DNA from: Anaerolineae bacterium
GTDB lineage: Bacteria > Chloroflexota > Anaerolineae > Aggregatilineales > Phototrophicaceae
Direction of reading: 5' to 3'
DNA: 64,000 nt
NCBI GenBank assembly: GCA_022841825.1
Contig: JALHQT010000002.1
Coordinates: forward strand, 457,276-521,275
Position numbers and translations under genes: made by a program. The notes under the pieces are model-generated. The model saw only the letters and a program-made list of their open reading frames with translations. It had not been told where the DNA came from and did not search any database. Positions 61,300-64,000 of this stretch are shown here, piece after piece; the stretch's first letter is position 1, and each line of letters opens with the position of its first letter.

Positions 61300-62292
61300 A
61301 TGGCAGGACGGGCCTCTCTCATCGCCATCGCCCTCATCCTGGCTGCGCTTTTTGGCGTTGCCTTCGCCAATTCCAGCAGCCCAGGCGACTTCGGCATTAC
61401 GCTGCTTTCCGGTTTGTTCCAGGGGATGCTGCTCTTCCTGGTTGCTTCGGGCTTGTCGATTGTTTTCGGGCTGATGGACGTGCTCAACCTGGCGCAGGGC
61501 AGCTACTTCATGGTCGGGGCGTATGTCGCCTATGATGCCCAGCACGCCGGTGGGGTCATCGACCTGACCAGCGTTCTCCCCGACCCGAATCTGCGTTTCA
61601 TCGGTGCGGTGCTCGCCGCCATCGCGGTTGGCGCGCTGCTCGGTTATCTGCTCGAACGCGGGCTGCTGCGCCCGCTCTACAGCCGCCCGATCTTTCAGCT
61701 TGTGCTGACGTTCGGCGTGTCGCTGGTGGCGCTGGAACTGGTCAAGTTCATCTGGACGACCACGCCGTACAGTTGGACGGAGCTTTTTGGCGTGCGTGAG
61801 AGCTTCTTCGAGCTGTTTGGACAGCGCTTCAGCACCTACCGCCTGTTCGTTGTCGGCATGGGCATCGCGCTGATCGTGGCGATAGGCTTGCTGCTTCAGC
61901 GGTCGCGCATTGGCATCATCATCCGTGCGGGCGTGGAAGACCGCGAGATGGTGCAGGCGCTTGGCATCAACGTGAGGGCGGTCTTCACGCTGGTTTTCAC
62001 GCTGGGTTGTGCAATCGCGGCATTCGGTGGAGCGGTCGCCGCGCCATTCCTGGGCGCATCCACCACACTGGGGAACATCTTCCTGCTGCAAGCCATCGCG
62101 GTTGTCGTGCTGGGCGGGATGGGCAGCTACAGCGGGACGGCGGTCGGCAGCGTGCTGGTCGGGCTTGCCATCGCCGTCGCGCAGGATACCGCCATCGGCA
62201 CCGCCTTCGCCGCGCTGCCCAGCATCACGCCGATGCTGCTGCTCGTCCTTGTCCTGCTGGTGCGCCCCAGCGGGTTGTTCGGGAAATCGTGA
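61300..62292 (+). CDS. livH: LIV-type ABC permease LivH (system 2)
   Basis: 330 aa from ATG 61300, 4 bp after livF. Membrane permease with LFQGMLLFLVASGLSIVFGLMDVLNLAQGSYF at the start and the EAA-like loop RIGIIIRAGVEDREMVQALGI. The frame continues upstream across livF, which is rejected. Confidence 0.93.
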   Translation: MAGRASLIAIALILAALFGVAFANSSSPGDFGITLLSGLFQGMLLFLVASGLSIVFGLMDVLNLAQGSYFMVGAYVAYDAQHAGGVIDLTSVLPDPNLRFIGAVLAAIAVGALLGYLLERGLLRPLYSRPIFQLVLTFGVSLVALELVKFIWTTTPYSWTELFGVRESFFELFGQRFSTYRLFVVGMGIALIVAIGLLLQRSRIGIIIRAGVEDREMVQALGINVRAVFTLVFTLGCAIAAFGGAVAAPFLGASTTLGNIFLLQAIAVVVLGGMGSYSGTAVGSVLVGLAIAVAQDTAIGTAFAALPSITPMLLLVLVLLVRPSGLFGKS

Positions 62293-62302
62293 GGACTACG
62301 CG

Positions 62303-63406
62303 ATGCAATCACTGACCCCTTCGTCACGCGGTGGCTGGCTGCGCGGATACTGGCTGCCGGCGCTGCTGCTCGTGTTCCTGATCCTGTTCCCGTTCATTGT
62401 CGGCGCGCTGACAGAGTCCAGCCCGTTCGGGGTTGCGCGCGGTGACCGCATGGTCATGCGCGGCGAGTCGGTACGCTGGCAATCGGTGCTGATCGAGGTC
62501 TATATCCTGGCGATCCTCGCCATGAGCTATAACCTGCTCTTCGGCTTCACGGGCGTCATCTCGTTCGGTCATGCCCTGTTCTTCGGCACCGCGGGCTATG
62601 TGCTGGGGCTGCTGCTGGAATACACGGCGCTGGAGACGGGAGTCGCCCTGGCGCTGGGCGTGCTGGCGGCAATCGCGGTCTGCGGCGCGCTGGGGCTGCT
62701 GATCGGCTTTGTGACGCTGCGGCTCAAAGGGGTGTACTTCGCCATCTTCACGCTGGCGGTCGCGGAGATGTTCTTCATCTTCTTCGGGCGCTGGCAGCTC
62801 ACCCGCGCGGAGGATGGCTTTGCCATCACCGATCTGCCGGTCTGGCTCGACCCGTCACAGAGCCGCATCAGCTTTTACTATGTTGCCCTGGCGCTCGCCG
62901 TGCTGACGTTCCTCTTCATCCGCCGCCTGGTCAATTCCCCGACGGGCGCGGTCTTTAAGGCGATCCGCGAGAACGAAGACCGCGCGCAGTCGATGGGCTA
63001 TAACACGCTCAACTATAAGCTGCTGTCAATCACCATCGCCGGGATGCTCGCGGGGGTGGCGGGTATTCTCCAGGTCATCCTGAACAAGAAAGTCGGTCCC
63101 GAACTGCTCGGCGTGTCGTACACCGTCGATCCGCTGCTGATGACGATCATTGGCGGCATCGGTACGTTCAGCGGTCCCGTCATCGGCGCGAGCGGCTTGC
63201 ATTTCCTGGATGTTTTCCTGCGCGATGCTGAACTGGTGATCGCCGGGATCACCATCGACATCGCCAACATCTGGGCGCTGCTGCTGGGGGTCATCTTCAT
63301 CCTGGTCGTGATTGTCTTTCCGTTCGGCATCATCGGCACCTGGCAGCGCCGTCGTGCGACCCGGAAGCAGCGAGCGGTCACAACAGGTCACCCGCCATCG
63401 GCGTGA
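62303..63406 (+). CDS. livM: LIV-type ABC permease LivM (system 2)
   Basis: 367 aa from ATG 62303, with GAGG at 8 nt, 10 bp after livH. LivM pattern YNLLFGFTGVISFGHALFFGTAGYVLG and loop GAVFKAIRENEDRAQSMGY. The C-terminal tail (RRRATRKQRAVTTGHPPSA) is basic and not part of the membrane domain. Completes the second LIV system. Confidence 0.93.
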   Translation: MQSLTPSSRGGWLRGYWLPALLLVFLILFPFIVGALTESSPFGVARGDRMVMRGESVRWQSVLIEVYILAILAMSYNLLFGFTGVISFGHALFFGTAGYVLGLLLEYTALETGVALALGVLAAIAVCGALGLLIGFVTLRLKGVYFAIFTLAVAEMFFIFFGRWQLTRAEDGFAITDLPVWLDPSQSRISFYYVALALAVLTFLFIRRLVNSPTGAVFKAIRENEDRAQSMGYNTLNYKLLSITIAGMLAGVAGILQVILNKKVGPELLGVSYTVDPLLMTIIGGIGTFSGPVIGASGLHFLDVFLRDAELVIAGITIDIANIWALLLGVIFILVVIVFPFGIIGTWQRRRATRKQRAVTTGHPPSA

Positions 63407-63537
63407 GATCGTGTTGCCTCCTTTGCCCGTTTGTGTCAAACTTCTAGTGACGCTGCACCTTCAAAATTCAGGTTCGACCGAAGCCGAGCCCATTCGTGGA
63501 TGGGCGCGCAGGGTCACAGCGTTTGGGACGAAGACCG

Positions 63538-63903
63538 ATGCATGAGCTGTCTATCGCTTACAGTCTGGTCGAAATGGCGTCGCGCGCGGCGGAAGATGCG
63601 GGCGTGACGCGCGTTGCAGCCGTGCACCTGCGACTCGGCGCACTGGCGGGCGTCGTCAAGGAGTCGCTGCTCTTCTCGTATGATGTCGCCACCGAAGGCA
63701 CGATCCTGGCTGGGTCGCGGCTGGAGATCGAAGAAGTCCCGGTCGCCCTCTACTGCGCTGCCTGCGCTGCCGTCTCAACCCTCGATACCATTCAATCCTT
63801 TCGCTGCCCGCGTTGTGGGCGTCCGAGCAGTGATGTTCGCCAGGGGCGCGAGCTGGAGTTGATTTCGCTGGAGGTGCTGGATGAACAGCCCGCGTATTCT
63901 TGA
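63538..63903 (+). CDS. hypA: Hydrogenase nickel incorporation protein HypA
   Basis: 121 aa. N-terminal MHELSIA supplies the nickel-binding His2; the zinc site C73/C76 and C90/C93 (CAAC and CPRC) is complete. Delivers nickel to [NiFe] hydrogenase large subunits together with HypB. Overlaps hypB by 23 bp. No hydrogenase structural genes lie in the window; they should be downstream. Confidence 0.95.
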   Translation: MHELSIAYSLVEMASRAAEDAGVTRVAAVHLRLGALAGVVKESLLFSYDVATEGTILAGSRLEIEEVPVALYCAACAAVSTLDTIQSFRCPRCGRPSSDVRQGRELELISLEVLDEQPAYS

Positions 63904-64000
63904 GATCCGGCGCGGCGTGCTGGAGAAGAATGATCTCCTGGCGCAGAGCCTGCGAGCGCGTTTTGACGCGGCAGGCGTGATGGTCGTCAACCTCGTCTCC
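63881..64000 (+). CDS. hypB: HypB, start of gene (runs off the window)
   Basis: Forty codons from ATG 63881: MNSPRILEIRRGVLEKNDLL, then RARFDAAGVMVVNLVS, the opening of the HypB GTPase just before the P-loop (GxxGxGK), which lies outside. Overlaps hypA by 23 bp. Confidence 0.9.
   Translation, partial: MNSPRILEIRRGVLEKNDLLAQSLRARFDAAGVMVVNLVS

Overview
The window reads as chromosomal DNA of a GC-rich (about 60% by eye), free-living, aerobic or facultative bacterium. The mix of genes suggests Chloroflexota, an Anaerolineae-like lineage: two LIV-type transporters, caa3/ba3-like oxidase accessory subunits, a mycobacterial-like CysO/Mec/CysM route, DUF4058, Uma2 and DUF4281 proteins, and very many palindromic intergenic repeats. 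This placement is an inference; no rRNA is present. Coding density is high, and short operons alternate strands.

Layout. 1-5032 (+): a sulfur amino acid locus. A consensus promoter, a cysteine-rich leader peptide and an intrinsic terminator precede a PLP transsulfuration enzyme, a JAMM peptidase (Mec-like), a CysO-MoeZ-rhodanese fusion and CysM. 5053-10132 (-): the first complete branched-chain/polar amino acid ABC transporter. 10308-13106 (+): heme-copper oxidase accessory subunits (III-like, unknown, III, IV) without catalytic subunits I and II. 13170-14779: a lipoprotein and a secreted protein. 14894-17104: two membrane proteins divergent from a PadR regulator, with a perfect operator between them. 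17153-28122: xylulokinase, a secreted protein, two short-chain epimerases, a double-NYN protein with a structured leader, RecN, a VOC protein and DUF4058. 28192-33957: an accessory, defence-flavoured stretch with an MntA/HepT pair, a methyltransferase, ArgRS with an altered HIGH motif, an adenine methylase coupled to a TIR protein, and Uma2. 34149-48452: secreted proteins, DeoC, ferredoxin-NADP reductase, a glycosyltransferase, a histidine kinase with two receiver proteins, OsmC, tRNA-Leu(UAA), an M23 peptidase and methylmalonyl-CoA epimerase. 49654-58276 (+): acyl-CoA metabolism (acyl-CoA dehydrogenase, KAS III-like, two acyl-CoA ligases, alpha/beta hydrolase, MaoC) with an Lrp regulator and a DUF4258/DUF2283 pair. 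58401-63406 (+): the second LIV-type transporter. 63538-64000: hypA and the start of hypB, which runs off the edge.

How the parts fit. The first locus looks like a self-regulated cysteine pathway. CysM would make a CysO-cysteine adduct from the CysO thiocarboxylate, Mec would release the cysteine, and the leader peptide would sense Cys-tRNA. The 49-63 kb region couples solute uptake to acyl-CoA activation and oxidation. The MTase/TIR pair and MntA/HepT are candidate anti-phage or addiction modules.

Across the whole window about twenty copies of a palindrome occur, with fixed outer arms (GTAGGGRCG / CGYCCCTAC) and a variable but always self-complementary core. Two or three further hairpin families are also present. 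Some copies lie inside genes and encode protein, including the core of a lipoprotein signal peptide.
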